Of a stretch of DNA of 64,000 nt, positions 34,331-47,100 are shown piece after piece; within the stretch, counting starts at the first letter, position 1; each line of letters opens with the position of its first letter. The notes under the pieces were generated by a model. That model ran no database searches, was not told where the DNA came from, and was given only the letters and a program-made list of their open reading frames with translations. Location: assembly GCA_022605955.1 (NCBI GenBank), contig JAKCOZ010000022.1:3410001-3474000 (forward strand), in the 5' to 3' direction. This stretch comes from Rallus limicola (taxonomy: Eukaryota; Chordata; Aves; Gruiformes; Rallidae). The translations under genes were made by a program, and so were the position numbers.

Positions 34331-37100
34331 GGGAGGTCCCTGCCCGGGCCACGCAGGTGCGAGAGCAGCCCTCCGCTGGTGGCCCCGCGGGGGTGGTGAC
34401 CTTCCCAGCCAGGTGCTGACTTGGCATCGCCGTGTGTCTTCAGCTGAGCCATTCCCACCCGAAAGGGGAGGCCCCTGGCTGCCCTTATCTGGGTGCTGCC
34501 CAACATGGAGCTGCTGCGTCTGGTACAAAGCGCAGCTGGTGGCCAGGGTTGCTCACACACGGCCCTGTCAGACCAGCTCACGTCCTGCCAGCTGAGCTGG
34601 GGCATGGTGTAAGCTGGGGCTTCTCTTGTCCATCTCAATGAGGGAGCTGGGTTTAGCAACCAGATTCAGGCTGTCACTGGTGAGTAGAAAGATAAATTCT
34701 CTTTCTCTGGGAGGCCTGCAGGAGGGATATATATTATTACTTTGTAGACAGAGCTAAAAACACAAGGACTAAATGCAACTAGAACTACACCACAGAGAAA
34801 TGATGCCTACCATTGCTCTTACCATAGCAAGCCATGTGCTGGTGCTCCATGAAGTTTTATGTATATGCACCTACCATATGGCTGAAGTGAGGTTTATGAC
34901 CAACTGAATTTACCTTGTAAGAAGGGACTGTCATAGGAGTATGTAGAAACAAATTGTCAGAGAATTAATTGACTTACAATTTTTCATCTGGATTTTTAGA
35001 CGCAACCAGAACAGCTCTGGAATTTAGTATTGTCTGGAGCATGCATTCTTTCTCCTTTCAAAACTCCCAGTTCCCTGGAAGAGCAATTCTGAAACAGCCT
35101 CATTTAACATGACCATACTGAAACTTTTAAATTTCAGTGCTCTTGGAACAAAAAAAAATATGCATTGCTAAGTATATTAAATAAAAGAATAATGTACCAG
35201 ACCTACATGTCATTTATTTCCTAGGTTGCCATTTTTTGTCTAATATTTTCAAACAAAAACTATGTATTAAACTCCTCGAGTGTAAGGTATATAATAGGTG
35301 ACATGTAAACAAAACTAAAGCTAGAAGATGCAGCATGTCTGAGCTAATACCTGATTTCAATACACACCTTTAGTATTTCATCAAAAACTTTATTATAATC
35401 TCCTATCTTTTAAGAAAATGTTACAGAAGAGAGAAGCCCCAGACTTAAGCCTGAGAATAAGTACACCTTTGCATCAGGGTGCTAGAGCCTGAGAAATGTG
35501 TAGCTTGAGATGGTGTAACTTAACTATGCTGATATGGCAAAACCCTCTTTGTGAGGTTATATAGCGTAACACAGGTATATGCCCCTTTTAGTCCAAGACA
35601 ATGCTGTGAGTTTAAAGCCAGTTACTCTTGTGACTTGTTAGTTGTGCTCACGTGTCACACCAATGTTTCACTGTTATCAGTAGCCTATGATAGCAGGTGG
35701 TGATTTTTAAATTTTTGGGTTTTTTTAAACCTATTATCAACCCATTTTCATGCAGTGGGAACTGGGCATCTGGCTTCCACCAGGCCTTCAGAATTAATTT
35801 GACAAGCCTGCCCTCTTCCCAGGCCCTGCTCTGAGGCATCCTGACAGCAGCCCTAACGGGTGCTGCTCTCCCCAGGGTGTTCAGGTGCTGATAGAGTAAA
35901 AGCACTTAGGTTTTGATAGCTATTAATATTTACAGTAGTGCTTTATAGCTGAGAGATGAATAGGATCTCTGTTGTGGTTTTTTTTCTGCACAATTCACAA
36001 ATGTTGTAAAGCTCTTTGAGCTTAAACTCTTCAGGAATTTGAGGCTACCCAGAAATGTGTGTAGGAAGCAGCATTAAATGGGGGCTCCATAAAGTCTCCA
36101 CTTTATGTTCTTAAACAACGGCTGCATCCTCAGTGTAATGCTGGAAATTGCTGCCAAAATTACAGGTTTCACCCTCAAATCGCAGGCAGTATTCCTGCAT
36201 GCACATGTGCTGCTCCCTCTATTCTCTGAGCTAAGACGCAATTTAATTTACATAAGTAATGGTGGTGGCAGGCAGCTGTTCCTGGCAGAGAGTCAGAGCA
36301 TCTGTTCTGGGTGTTTTTAATGAAATATTAGTAATTTTCCTCCTGCAGATTATCCCAGCACTAGCATTGTTGCAGCAGTTTGATGTTGCCTTGCTCTCTG
36401 CAGAGCACAGGAATCGTGTGTTCTGTCTGTGATGCCAGAAGAGACCATCCATCTGTCACAAAGGATATACTCCTATCTTCCATTCTTGGTTTCGTAACTG
36501 CTACTCGTGGTAAATTGCACTGATGAGGATTATTTGTGTGAACAAGAGATTTAGTGACAGTAAAAAGGGCAGATTCTTTGCAGGTTGCCAAGTAATACAG
36601 TTAAGACAGAATCTATTTAAATTCATTTGCATACAGGCCATGAAAGGATAAGGAGTTCTGTTTAAATTTTCTATAAATTCTAGTTTGAGGAAAAGCTTAA
36701 ACATGTATTTTCAACCCAGCCAGCCAGTGTTTTAGGAAGAAAAAAACCATGGGTGCTTTGAGGAAATCTTGTCTTTGGATCTTGAAATCTGGTGCATGCC
36801 CCTTCTCATGGGGAAATGGGAGTGCTGTGCAATTTAATTTAGATGCCAAGGCCAACCTCAAGGACAGGGAGTCCCCGCAGGCCCCACTGCTGGTGCTTTA
36901 TGTCTGCTCCTGGCCTTCCTTCGAGCTGGGGTCCTTGGCCCTCCCTGTGGGAGCACCTGCCCTGGGAAACTCGTCTTTCGGCTTAGACCCAAGGGGAGCA
37001 AAACTAAACCCCAGGCGCTGTTCCTGCAAGCAGCGCTCAGGAGACGCCTAACACCTGACAGCGCTAATCGTGGGGTTTCTCCTCGATATTGTTTTTAAAA
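34331..37100. other. Intergenic DNA between the tRNA island and the EEF2K island
   Basis: The segment from 34.3 to 34.7 kb remains moderately GC-rich; beyond it the sequence is AT-leaning. I recognise no exon, RNA gene or repeat. Confidence 0.4.
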
Positions 37101-37119
37101 ACGTTTTTCTCACAGGAAT

Positions 37120-37480
37120 CAAGCACCTGGCAGGTTGTGAGCAGCTCCCGGCCCGCCCGCACGGAGCGTGAGGCGCCGCCCGGAGGCGCGGTGGGCGGGA
37201 AGGCAGCGGCTGCGCGGGAGGTGAAGGGCGGTCCCTTGCCCGCCTACCTTCAGCAGGGCGGCTGCGCGCTCGCCCGTCGGGGACGGGTGGAGGCGGCAGC
37301 GGGATAGTCCTGTGCAGGCTAGGACGGGGCTCGGGCTGCAGTAACCCGGTAGGTACCTTCGCGGTGCGGGGACCGACAGTGGTGGAAGGTTGTCAGACTG
37401 CTCGCTGGGGAAGTGCGGAAGGCGGAGTGGGTAAGGGGCGGGGGGAGGGGGGGTCGATTGCAGCAAATTGCGAACAACTT
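37120..37480 (+). promoter_or_regulatory. CpG island, candidate EEF2K promoter and 5' untranslated exon
   Basis: A dense GC and CpG block lies 6.4 kb before the first coding exon of EEF2K. In human, EEF2K starts with an untranslated exon followed by a long intron, and this island fits that plan. A plausible donor is CCCG/GTAGGT near 37349, but the exact first exon cannot be fixed. No TATA box is seen, as is usual for island promoters. Confidence 0.6.
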
Positions 37481-37529
37481 GACTGATAGAGCCTTACCGA
37501 GGCCAGCGGCCAAGCCGTGAGCTCCTGCG

Positions 37530-40500
37530 GTGACCTAAAAATGCTGTCCTGCTATTTTTATATTGGGCAACACTTAGGTGCTTGTGCCTGGAGATAACAG
37601 TTGAATCCGTATATGTTTCCAGGGCAGTGAAATTAATCGTGGGGCACGCCCTGTTTTAAAAGTCTCCAGTTTGTAACTGTAAAACAGCCCAAGAGAAGGG
37701 TGCTGGTGTGTGCAGAGAGGGCAGGGGGCTAGAAGGTGCCGGCCTGTGGGTAACTGTCTGTCTATGTCGTGACAGGCTGGAATAGCCTTTGGGGCCGTCC
37801 ATATTTGGATCATCTTTCAAATGCTTCAATACACATAAGGCATAGGGCTGGCTAACAACGTGGAGTACTGAACAAGTGCTCACAGAAAGTTAGTTAGATG
37901 TTCAGTGTATTTAAAGCAAGTTATTTAAAGGTATTAATGACAATGGAAGGACGTTCTAAAGTTATGTTAAAAGTTCCCTTTCTTTATATATGTATTGTCC
38001 TGGTTTAGGTGCTGCTAACACACAGCAGCAGCTGTGTGTGGCAGAACGGTGGACGTGACTTGGAGGGGTTGTCTTGCTGCTTTACTGCTTGCAACTCTGA
38101 AAGCCTTTTACATGTTGGAAACCACAGTGTGTTTCCTTGTGTGGGGCTTTGAGTCTCACATGCTTTGTACTGTGAACTGGTGCAGACAAACTCCCTTTCA
38201 CTTCATGAATTTTGCATTGCTGTCCTCTACAACTCTTTAGCTGAGGCGATGCATTATCCCAGCTGTGCTTGTAGACAAGCTGGATGTGATTTCTGCCATG
38301 TTGTTTGCAGTAGTGACACACTGGAAGGGACCTGAAGTAAAGGCTTCTCATTTGAAGATCTTTGCTGGTAAGACATGGTTGATCATAAGTAGCCAGGATC
38401 TGAGGCATTTCTGGTTGTTTTTTTTAAATCTTGTGTTTTATCAGAGCTCTTACCTTGACTCACTGAACCTGTTTTCTTGCCAGTGTGTGGTGCAGATGAG
38501 ATGTTTGCTTCACAAGGGTCAGTTGAGCGTTTGGAAAGCTCAGTAGTTCTGTAAAGTGTTGCAGGATGGTAACATAGCAGTGTGGCTATTCTTTGTATAT
38601 AGCTTTGTGCCTGTAGTTCATAAAAATGAGAGCAGTACCTTGTAAGGTGCACAGCCTGCATAGCTGGTTAGGCTAAATTTCAAATCTGTACTTTAAAAGA
38701 ATGTTAATGTGAAAAAAGTTACTTCCTTCTGAGAAGGAAAAAAGTGCTTGTTCTTTGTCTTTAGCTCATGTGGTATGAAACCAAAAGGGATTTACTGTTT
38801 ACTAGGGAGAGGGGAATCACTCTTGCCTTAATGCTTCTTTACAAGGCACAGTGGGACTTCCTCTGGTCTAGGCAGTTCCTGTTCCCCTGTCCTGAGCTCA
38901 AGTGGTGCAGAGGGCTGTGTGAGCTGACACAGCCCCTGAGAAACAGCTGGAGATGCTCTAGTTGTCCCTTGTTTTGCTGGTGAAAGCATTCCTATTGCTC
39001 AGCTCTTTGGGATGAATTAAGGCACGTTTCAAAGCTGAAGCAGCTGTGGGGTCTTGCTCAAGGATCTTGTCAAACCCAGAGGTGTTTTGTAGCAGCAGAC
39101 ACCCTATAAGAAGTGAGACGTGTTTTACCAGCACTGTGATTAGAATTTTCCCCTCTTATCTCTGTTTGCATATGCCCTGAGCTCGCCAACACGGTGGATT
39201 GTCCTTGCAACTCACCTGCCCCTCCTGGCGGTATGGCTCTTGGATAGAAAGGCATGAGAAAAAAACCTATTTTAGGCAGGCATTGGAAAAACCCAAACTT
39301 AAGAGACTTGTGCAGATTTAATAACTGACTGTATTTTAAGTTATTAATTTTGCATTGGGTAGTACCAGGTTGAACTAAAGAAACACAGTATGTTTTTGTA
39401 ATGGATTATAGTGGGTAATATTTTAAATAACAGGTTGTGTGTGATAATGCAGGATTGTTGCTGACTGCTTACCCCTAAGAAATCTTCTGTAATGGATATT
39501 AAAGACTAAATGATCTATACATAGTAATAGTAACAAGGATTCCTGGATAGTGTGCCTTTATGCCATAATGTAAAAGCTCAGAATGTAAGTCTTGGGAAGA
39601 AGCTTAGGCATTTTAATAAGGCTTTTGGTCAGATAAACTGTGAGGTGTGGAGCAGGATTTGTGTATTTTAAAGTTTAGTTATTAAATTTTGTTTTAAAGA
39701 GCATGTTATGTGAGGATGGTTTTTAGTAAATACACTTCCAAATAACTACCACAAGTCCTTTAAAAATAGAAAACTGGGATAGCTTTATAAACACCATTAA
39801 CTTTGAATGCGAATTAATTTTTGTGTGATGTTCCATTTACCCAGCAGGTCTCAGAAACTCTGCATGTTTGCAATCACTGCTGCCTAACAACCTGTATTCC
39901 TGTTGCTGCTGTTGCTTTTCAGACCTGGTGGATCTGCTGCTGTGTGGGACTGCAGGGGTAGAACTACGTACAGGGCAGCAGTTGTGGGTGATAAGGCTAG
40001 GCTGCTGGTAAAGTATATCCTGGAGTTAGTGCCATACTTGAAGTGTCATTTTACATCTGCTGTTTGTGTGTATTGACAAGCAGTAGAGGCTAATGTTCTC
40101 AAATACTCATTAGCCTCTAGTAAGATGATTGCAGTAAAAATGGTAGTGGCAGCTGAGGATACCTATCCCCTTCCAGGTATGTGCTGCTGCCTTTTTCCAG
40201 AGACAGCAGCTCTCCTGTGGTCTTTGCTATAAGAGCATATTGGATGCTCCAGAGCTGCTTTAGTGCTAGGTCAGATGGGTTGGTCCAGACCTTCAGCAGT
40301 GGTTTACTGTAGCTGCCTGATGCAGGTGAAATGCTGGTGTTGGCTTTGTTGGTAGGTGAGCTGTGGGAGCGCTGCCTCCCTCAGAAAGGCAGAAACCAAC
40401 AATGTAGTTGTGCTGGTGAAAGCTACTTATGTGAAGGCACTGTTTCTGTGGTGACTGGTGTAAGGTCTGCAGCTGTGAATACTGCTGTAGGAGTGTACTT

Positions 40501-43500
40501 ATCTGGTATGATTTCATGGAGAAAGAAGGTTGAATATGTACAGAGCTAAAGACCAGTGAAACAAAGCTGAAAACCTTGTTTTATAGTTGGCTTTTTAGGC
40601 TAGCTTTGTGAAAACTCCTGATTTAGCTTGTTGTGTGAGGTTATTGTGGAACTAAGCAATTGATGGGACACTTAAAGTGTCTGCTCTAAGTTCTGTCCTG
40701 TTGCACACCCAGCATTAGGGCCAAGTTTTGAAAATACTATCTAATTCTCTCTGTTGTAAGTGCAGGTATTTTCAAAGTACCTATGTAGACTTTTGCCTCT
40801 TCCAGGTACATCTCATTTTGCTTGTGTGTAAAACAGATGATGCTCCCATTAGATGATGTCAGAAGGAAGAGTGATGTCGTGAGAATAAATGAAGTGAAAA
40901 ATTATATTTTCAGGCCTGTAGGACCAAAAAGACTTAAAGATATATATTATGTGAAACAAGTTGAAACATGTTGCTTTATGTAGTCTAATTCTGGACTCTA
41001 ATCAAGAAGAGCCAGACCTGTCTGTAATACACTCACAGCACCCATCTGAACAGCCAGCAAAATTCACTGCAGCAGACTTGCCAGCAAATATTTGTTTAAA
41101 CTCAGCTAAATCTGTGTGAAGATTTTAATGATTATTTTGCATTCATCTAATACCTTCCTGTTTTTCAGGCTGCAGAACAATGTGAATAATCAAAGCTAAA
41201 ACAAGGAGAAAATATTCCCATTGAGTGGGCCTGAAAGCTTGTGCATGTGCAAGTGGTTTCTCATTGCTTCAAGGAAATACCCATAAGTGCTGACCGTGGT
41301 TTAAGAGCCGTGGTGTGGTTTGTAAATCTGCTTTATTATTTTTACAGTAAAATCAAGAACTGCTTGATCAAGCCCAGTTCTTGTGGTCTGTCCCTTTCCA
41401 GCCTTCCCCTTGGTTGGGCTCACACTGGCTTTTTGTTCTATCAGAAAAGTGTTTCTGAAACGAGTCCCCGGATCATTTCAGCCCATTGCAGTTTGATGCA
41501 TATTAAAGTACAGACCTGGGGCTTGCAAACTAAACTCCTCACGTGTGAACGTAGCACAGCTGCTGGTGATACCCACTCCCTGAGATCAGACTAGTTATTC
41601 TGAAGTAAACCCCCAAGATATAGATGGAGGGGATGTCAGACCCTCAACACAGCCATGCTGCTCTGCAGACCTGCCCTAGTTCACTGCACTACTTGTGGTG
41701 TGGAAGAAGCTGTGCTGTGTTGGTGCCCATTAGGTTCTTGCCCGGGTGTTAGATTCTCCTGGTGAGTTTTAATGAGTTGGGTTGTTCTTTGCTGTTAGTT
41801 TGGCTGTGATCAGATTTGCTGTTTGACCTCAGCATGGACTGAAAATGCAACAGGAAACAGTGGAGTGACCTGGAAAGCTCCAAGCAGGATACACTCATAG
41901 GGGAATCAGTTGTATGTTGTTGTACTTTCACTAGAAGAAACAATTAATGAATGTGTGTGGCAGAAAGGTCACTTCACTTCAGTCTGTGTGCTCTCTTTAG
42001 TGTGGTCAGAACTTTTGTTGCAGTTGGGTATTAAAGTCATTACAGAAAGTTGTTAAATTTGGTGAAGACAAATGTTTGAGACTTCAGGAAATTCCTCTGA
42101 AACAGTGTAGTTAATGAGAACGGAGTTTCAGAAAGCATAGTTCACATAGCAATTAGAAAAACATATGAATGGGAATAGATTATTGTTCTGTGAAGGTGTT
42201 TCTGCTCTCACAGCAGCTGGTATTAGATGAATCACAGACCTGCTCCACTCTGGCTGTTCATTCCTTCCTCGACAGCAGGAAGCCTCCATAGGCACTTGAT
42301 CATGCAGGTGGGCTTGGCAGGAAAAGGACAGGAGTTCAGAGGGGAAAAAGGCATGGAAACTGTTTGCATCTCTATGACTGGTAATGTGTGAAAGACACAG
42401 TACTCACCCCTTGTAGCTTGTGCCTGCAGGAGTTTATTTCTGAGTTTGAGTTCTGCTGAATCAATACAAACTGTTTCTGGGGTGGAAACTGCTGGGTATG
42501 TTCCTGTTGCAAGATCTCCAGGGGTGGAACTCAAGCTCCAGGAAAAAATAGTTCCATGATTTACCTACCTTTTTTTATGACACACGCCTCTTGCAGCAGA
42601 TGAGCTATACAGTGTCTGTGTTCTGCCTCCATGAATTAGCTGTGATAAGATGGGAGCCTGTGCAGTGCTGTGTTACCTGTGGATACCTGTATGGAACTCC
42701 CCATATTGTTGACTCTGTTTAATGTCAGAATGCCTCAGTGAAATATTTATGTAGAATGTCACCATCTGGCCTTAGAAACAATTGGTCAGATTGTAATAAA
42801 GATCCATGACCTGTCTGCCTCGCGCTATTGCTTTTACTTTCAATTTGCATAGTTTACTTTGGAGCTAGGACTTGGGAGAAGCCAAACCCAGCCTATTCTG
42901 TTCTTTAGGATCCAGAAGGCTAATAAAAAGGTGACGTAATCAATGACAAAGATTTCTAACCTCTCTGGAAGAGAACTATTAATGAGGGAGAATATTTTTT
43001 TCCTTTAAGCTCTGTGCTTAAAGTGAATGCAGCTCAGAGACTTGATGCTGTTGAGCAGATTGCCACATCTGCTGTCTTTGGAGTTGGAAGAGGATTGTTT
43101 AGATCATGTAGGACTAAATTGAAATCCCTTCACAGAGTCTAAAACACATGTGCCCCTTATACATACTTCCTCTCATCTTTGTAGTTTACTAGTAAGTACA
43201 GTTGGGCAGCAGCAGTGGAACGGCAGGCCTCCTTTCTTGGCCTCTTTTGTCCTCTATCCTTCTGCAGATGCCTTGGGTAGCCCAGGCAGGATGCTTTGCA
43301 CAGTGAACCACTTGCTGTATGTGAGCTAAAAGCCAACTTAAATCTTGGAAGTGATGGGACAATCTTTTATGTTGACACAATAATATTCTCTAACCTTGTT
43401 AATTTGTATGCAGTATCCTTGAGAAGACTTCCCTTTGAAAAATTTGAAAACCCGGCTGTGGTGTTGGAGGTAAAACTGTCAAATTTCTAAGATCAGTGTT

Positions 43501-43842
43501 GTGATATCTCAGAGAAGAATAAAACATTCAGAGGAGGAGATAGAAGCATTAACAAATGTCAGCTGTAGGCAGCAGGAGGTGTTTCCAATCCTTCAGATTT
43601 TATAGTATTCTTTTTACCTGGTTTATCTTCTTCCCTCAGTCCTGCAGCAATTTAAAAACTGAATGCTTACCTGGAAACCCAGATCTGGCACTGAGGTGTT
43701 CAAAACCATATGTGGGGATTGCTTCCATAGAGCCATGTACTGATGATTTTTTCTGTCAATGTGCTGACATCAGTTCCATGCATCATGTATTATTTTAATA
43801 ACATCCCTTTTTTTCCTTTTCCTTTCCCTCTCTCCCATTTAG
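37530..43842 (+). other. Probable first intron of EEF2K
   Basis: Long non-coding DNA between the island and the acceptor (CTCTCTCCCATTTAG) that ends at 43842. It contains a perfect 12-bp inverted repeat at 40084-40119. Short open frames show no domains. I saw no repeat element I could name. Confidence 0.5.
40084..40119. repeat. Perfect 12-bp inverted repeat with 12-base loop
   Basis: TAGAGGCTAATG at 40084-40095 and its exact reverse complement at 40108-40119 flank 12 bases. Pairing does not extend further. It lies in the probable first intron of EEF2K. Confidence 0.9.
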
Positions 43843-43921
43843 CTTCTTCCCTCCTTTTCTGTGAGCACTGGAATACTGGCTGGTTTAATCACGGCGGGAA
43901 TTAAACCGATCTCCTGCAAAC

Positions 43922-44167
43922 ATGGCAGACGAGGACCTTATTTTTCGTATGGAAGGGATTGATAATGCTAGATCAACTACAGTGAGCTCTGGAAATCACC
44001 TTGATGCTGATAGTGATGATGAAGACAATTATTTTATCTGTCCAATAACTGATGATCCAGTTTCTAACAAGTCTGCCAGCATCAAAGTTGACAATTATTA
44101 CAGCAACTTAGCAAAAACTGAACAGTACAGTTCAAGCTCTTCTCCCAGAAACTCGTTTAGCTTTAAG
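43922..44167 (+). CDS. EEF2K: EEF2K coding exon 1 (residues 1-82)
   Basis: Begins MADEDLIF and contains an acidic [11 protein letters not shown] stretch, the FICPITDDP segment, S74-P75 and S78. The exon itself likely begins at 43843 with a 79-nt leader. Donor AAG/GTAAGT, phase 0. Confidence 0.95.
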
Positions 44168-47100
44168 GTAAGTATTGGTTCCAGCCTTGGTAAGGTCTTG
44201 GTTTTATTTAAGTTGGCATGAAAGATCTCTAACTGCTTCATCTCTTGTAACTAATACTTTTCAATTAAAAAAATTCTGTTTTTTCCAGACCTGCAGTTAA
44301 TTTCATTAAGCCAATAGCCTGACACTGCCATTGAATTGCAAACTGGCCCTTTAGTTCAGTAGATCTTCATCTACAAAGGCGTCAGAATCCAGGCAAACAA
44401 TTCTCTGACATTCTGGCAAAACCATTACAAGAAGCCATACATTGACTGTGAGATTTGAAAGATGATACTTGTGAGCCAAATTGGGGCCTGACACAAGATA
44501 TTTTATTGTGGATTTTGCCAAGCAGAGTTGACAATCCGTAATATTTTTATTTGGACAAATAAAATTGTAAATGATAAAATAGTAATGATAGTTTTTTCAG
44601 TTACAGTTCTTCCTTAGGGAGCATGTAGCACGTTGACTGTCGTGCCTGGTCATGGAGTGTCACGCTGGCAGTAGTTCCTGACAGTATGCTTGGATGGGAT
44701 CTGACCTTTTCAAAATGACCAGCAATCTCAGCTTTGCAGAGAGGTCACAGTGGTGCAGTTGGTGCTTCCTTGGCAGTGTGTCCTATTCCACTCTGCTCCC
44801 TTTGCACAGATCAGGCCAGGCAAAGGGAGACCAACCCACAGGCAGTGGAGCCTTAAGAGCACAAGTGATGTTCACTCTGTAGGTTAGATGTTCCAAACAT
44901 GCACTGTTTGTGCTAAACTGGCATGTCTCTTGGGTTTTGTCTAGACTGGTATTTAATTAACACATTTCTCATTATAAGTATTAACATATATGTAATAAGT
45001 ACTCAAAAATCTTGGTTATGCATCATGCATGCTTTACTCCTGAAGAGATACCAGAGAATTTATTTCAATCAGCTAGCATGTTAAGTAACACATTAAAAGT
45101 GAAACTATCTTGTCTGCAGTAAGATTTTTGTCAAGGCTAGTTAATAGAAACATGGAAAGGTACAAATTCCTAAGGAAGGTGAAGAGTCATAGTATAGATG
45201 GGGGACAGATTTTAGTGTATGCTCTGCTAAATGAGTTAAGACCCAATGCTGAACTTAGTCTAAATTTGTTTTAGCATGTGATAAACACTTGCCTTGGGGT
45301 TTGCAGTGTGGGTTCTGAGTCATGTGGCCCGAGACAAAACTGATAAGGAATTAAGAAATTGCAATTATTTCCTCCTTCCTGAGCTGTCACACTGCTTATG
45401 CAGAGTGTACGTGCCCATGCTTTGGGCTTCACAATGTCTAGTCTGGCATTTTAGCTTCTATCATAGATAGAATGTGTTGGGCTCAGATGTGGAGCAAGCC
45501 AAGTCTTCATCTGCTGCTTAAGCTACGGAGGTGTTGTCTTCCAACAAAGAGTGAAGCAGATGGCCAGGACTGAGAACATCTTAAACCACCACAACTTGGT
45601 CAGGTCAGAGTCTGCCTGTCAGATCCCAGAGCTTGTGGCAGTGTGGGCCATTAATGATGAAATGCAGAGTTGAATACAAGAACTAGTACTAACTATCTGC
45701 CTTACACGACTCAGCAGTGTTTAATTAGCTAATTTATAGGCAAGAACATTTTGATGTGTATTTTCCAATTTTAAAAACTGCCGACTTCAACAGCATTGTT
45801 CACAGACATTCTAAGAGTGAAATTAGGAATATAAATTGAAGAGTGGATATTTTTTTAATTAACAAAGAGAGCAGAGACTCTTTGTCAATCATTTGTCTCA
45901 TCACATGTGTTTTCCTACTTTTATGTTTCTCGTGCATCCTTTAGAATGACACACAGCATCGTTCTAAGCACGGCTCTGTGGTTGACCATAGTCGGGTAGG
46001 TTAAAAAGAAAATGTGAACACCATATCTAATTGATGTTTCGTTCATGTTGTGGCCTTTTTTTATTTTGTTACTTTGTCTGGGAGAACTGCTTGCCTCAGC
46101 CCATAAAAATAATCAACTCAAAGCTGAAAAAGTTAAGTAAAATAATGCCCATCTTTTTTTAATCTACCCTGAGATACCACTTCTTTTAAAGTGCGTATCT
46201 CTAGCTGTTTCTTCACAGTATTTTCTACTGTGGACAAGAATAGAGTGGATACAGGACGTACTTAATCTGTATGGCAGCCACATGCCTACAGCAGAGGAAA
46301 AATTGTACTGTTAGTACCATTTCTGTGAAGCCAAATTTCTGTTTGTTATTGTACAAAGCGCCTCACAAGATCAAGCAGAAATCATTTATTTCAGTAATTA
46401 CCTAGCATAGATGCAGATCACATTTTGGAGAGGCACCCTACCTCAAGAATGGTATGATACTGATAATTGACCAAGCAATTCTACTTGGTTTTGTCTCCCT
46501 ATTTTTTTGTGTATGTATGGAAGTTCCCAGTTCCATGTTGAATGTGTATCATCGCATGATCTGAGTGAACCTCATTTTGTTATGAAGCCTGTAGGAAATC
46601 TTTCTCAGTATGTCTTTTAAACTTGTTTTATTTATTTGTGTTCATTTTGTGGTTTCATTGTCAGAAGGGGGGCTCTTAACTTGTTTGCAAGGTGTGCAGT
46701 TTCACTGCTGAAATAAGAAGGAATATGAACAATTTAAAAGTTTAGATGCTCCAAAAACTTCCACTGTCATTAAGTTACTGTCTCTGCATGTGAAATTCAC
46801 TGGGAGAGGCAGTAAGAATCCAAGAGTGCAGTATTCTTCACTGCCAGGGTACAGAGTGGCCTTTTCTCCTGCTCACCTAGCAGAAGGCCTTTGGCACATC
46901 ACAGGATCGTATCCAGTTCTCTTGGAACAATGCAGTGTAAAAGGAGGGCGATCCGAAAAGCATCCAAATTAGCTGGCAAAAAAATGCCTCATGTTCCAGA
47001 AGACTCTTTTATTTTTTTTTTCACTGTTGACTTGGTGGAGATTGAAATAGCTACTTGTCTGGAATTGTTATAATAATCTATTTTTACAACATTCTATTTT

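Noticed and set aside
33534..34659. Open frames of 203 and 248 codons on the minus strand across 33.5-34.7 kb
   Set aside because: They run through the tRNA-Leu gene and the CpG island and have low-complexity Arg/Ala/Pro/Gly content typical of GC-driven open frames.
41241..41594. 117-codon open frame in EEF2K intron 1
   Set aside because: Single open stretch without domain, splice signals or family resemblance; such frames are expected by chance in a 6-kb intron.
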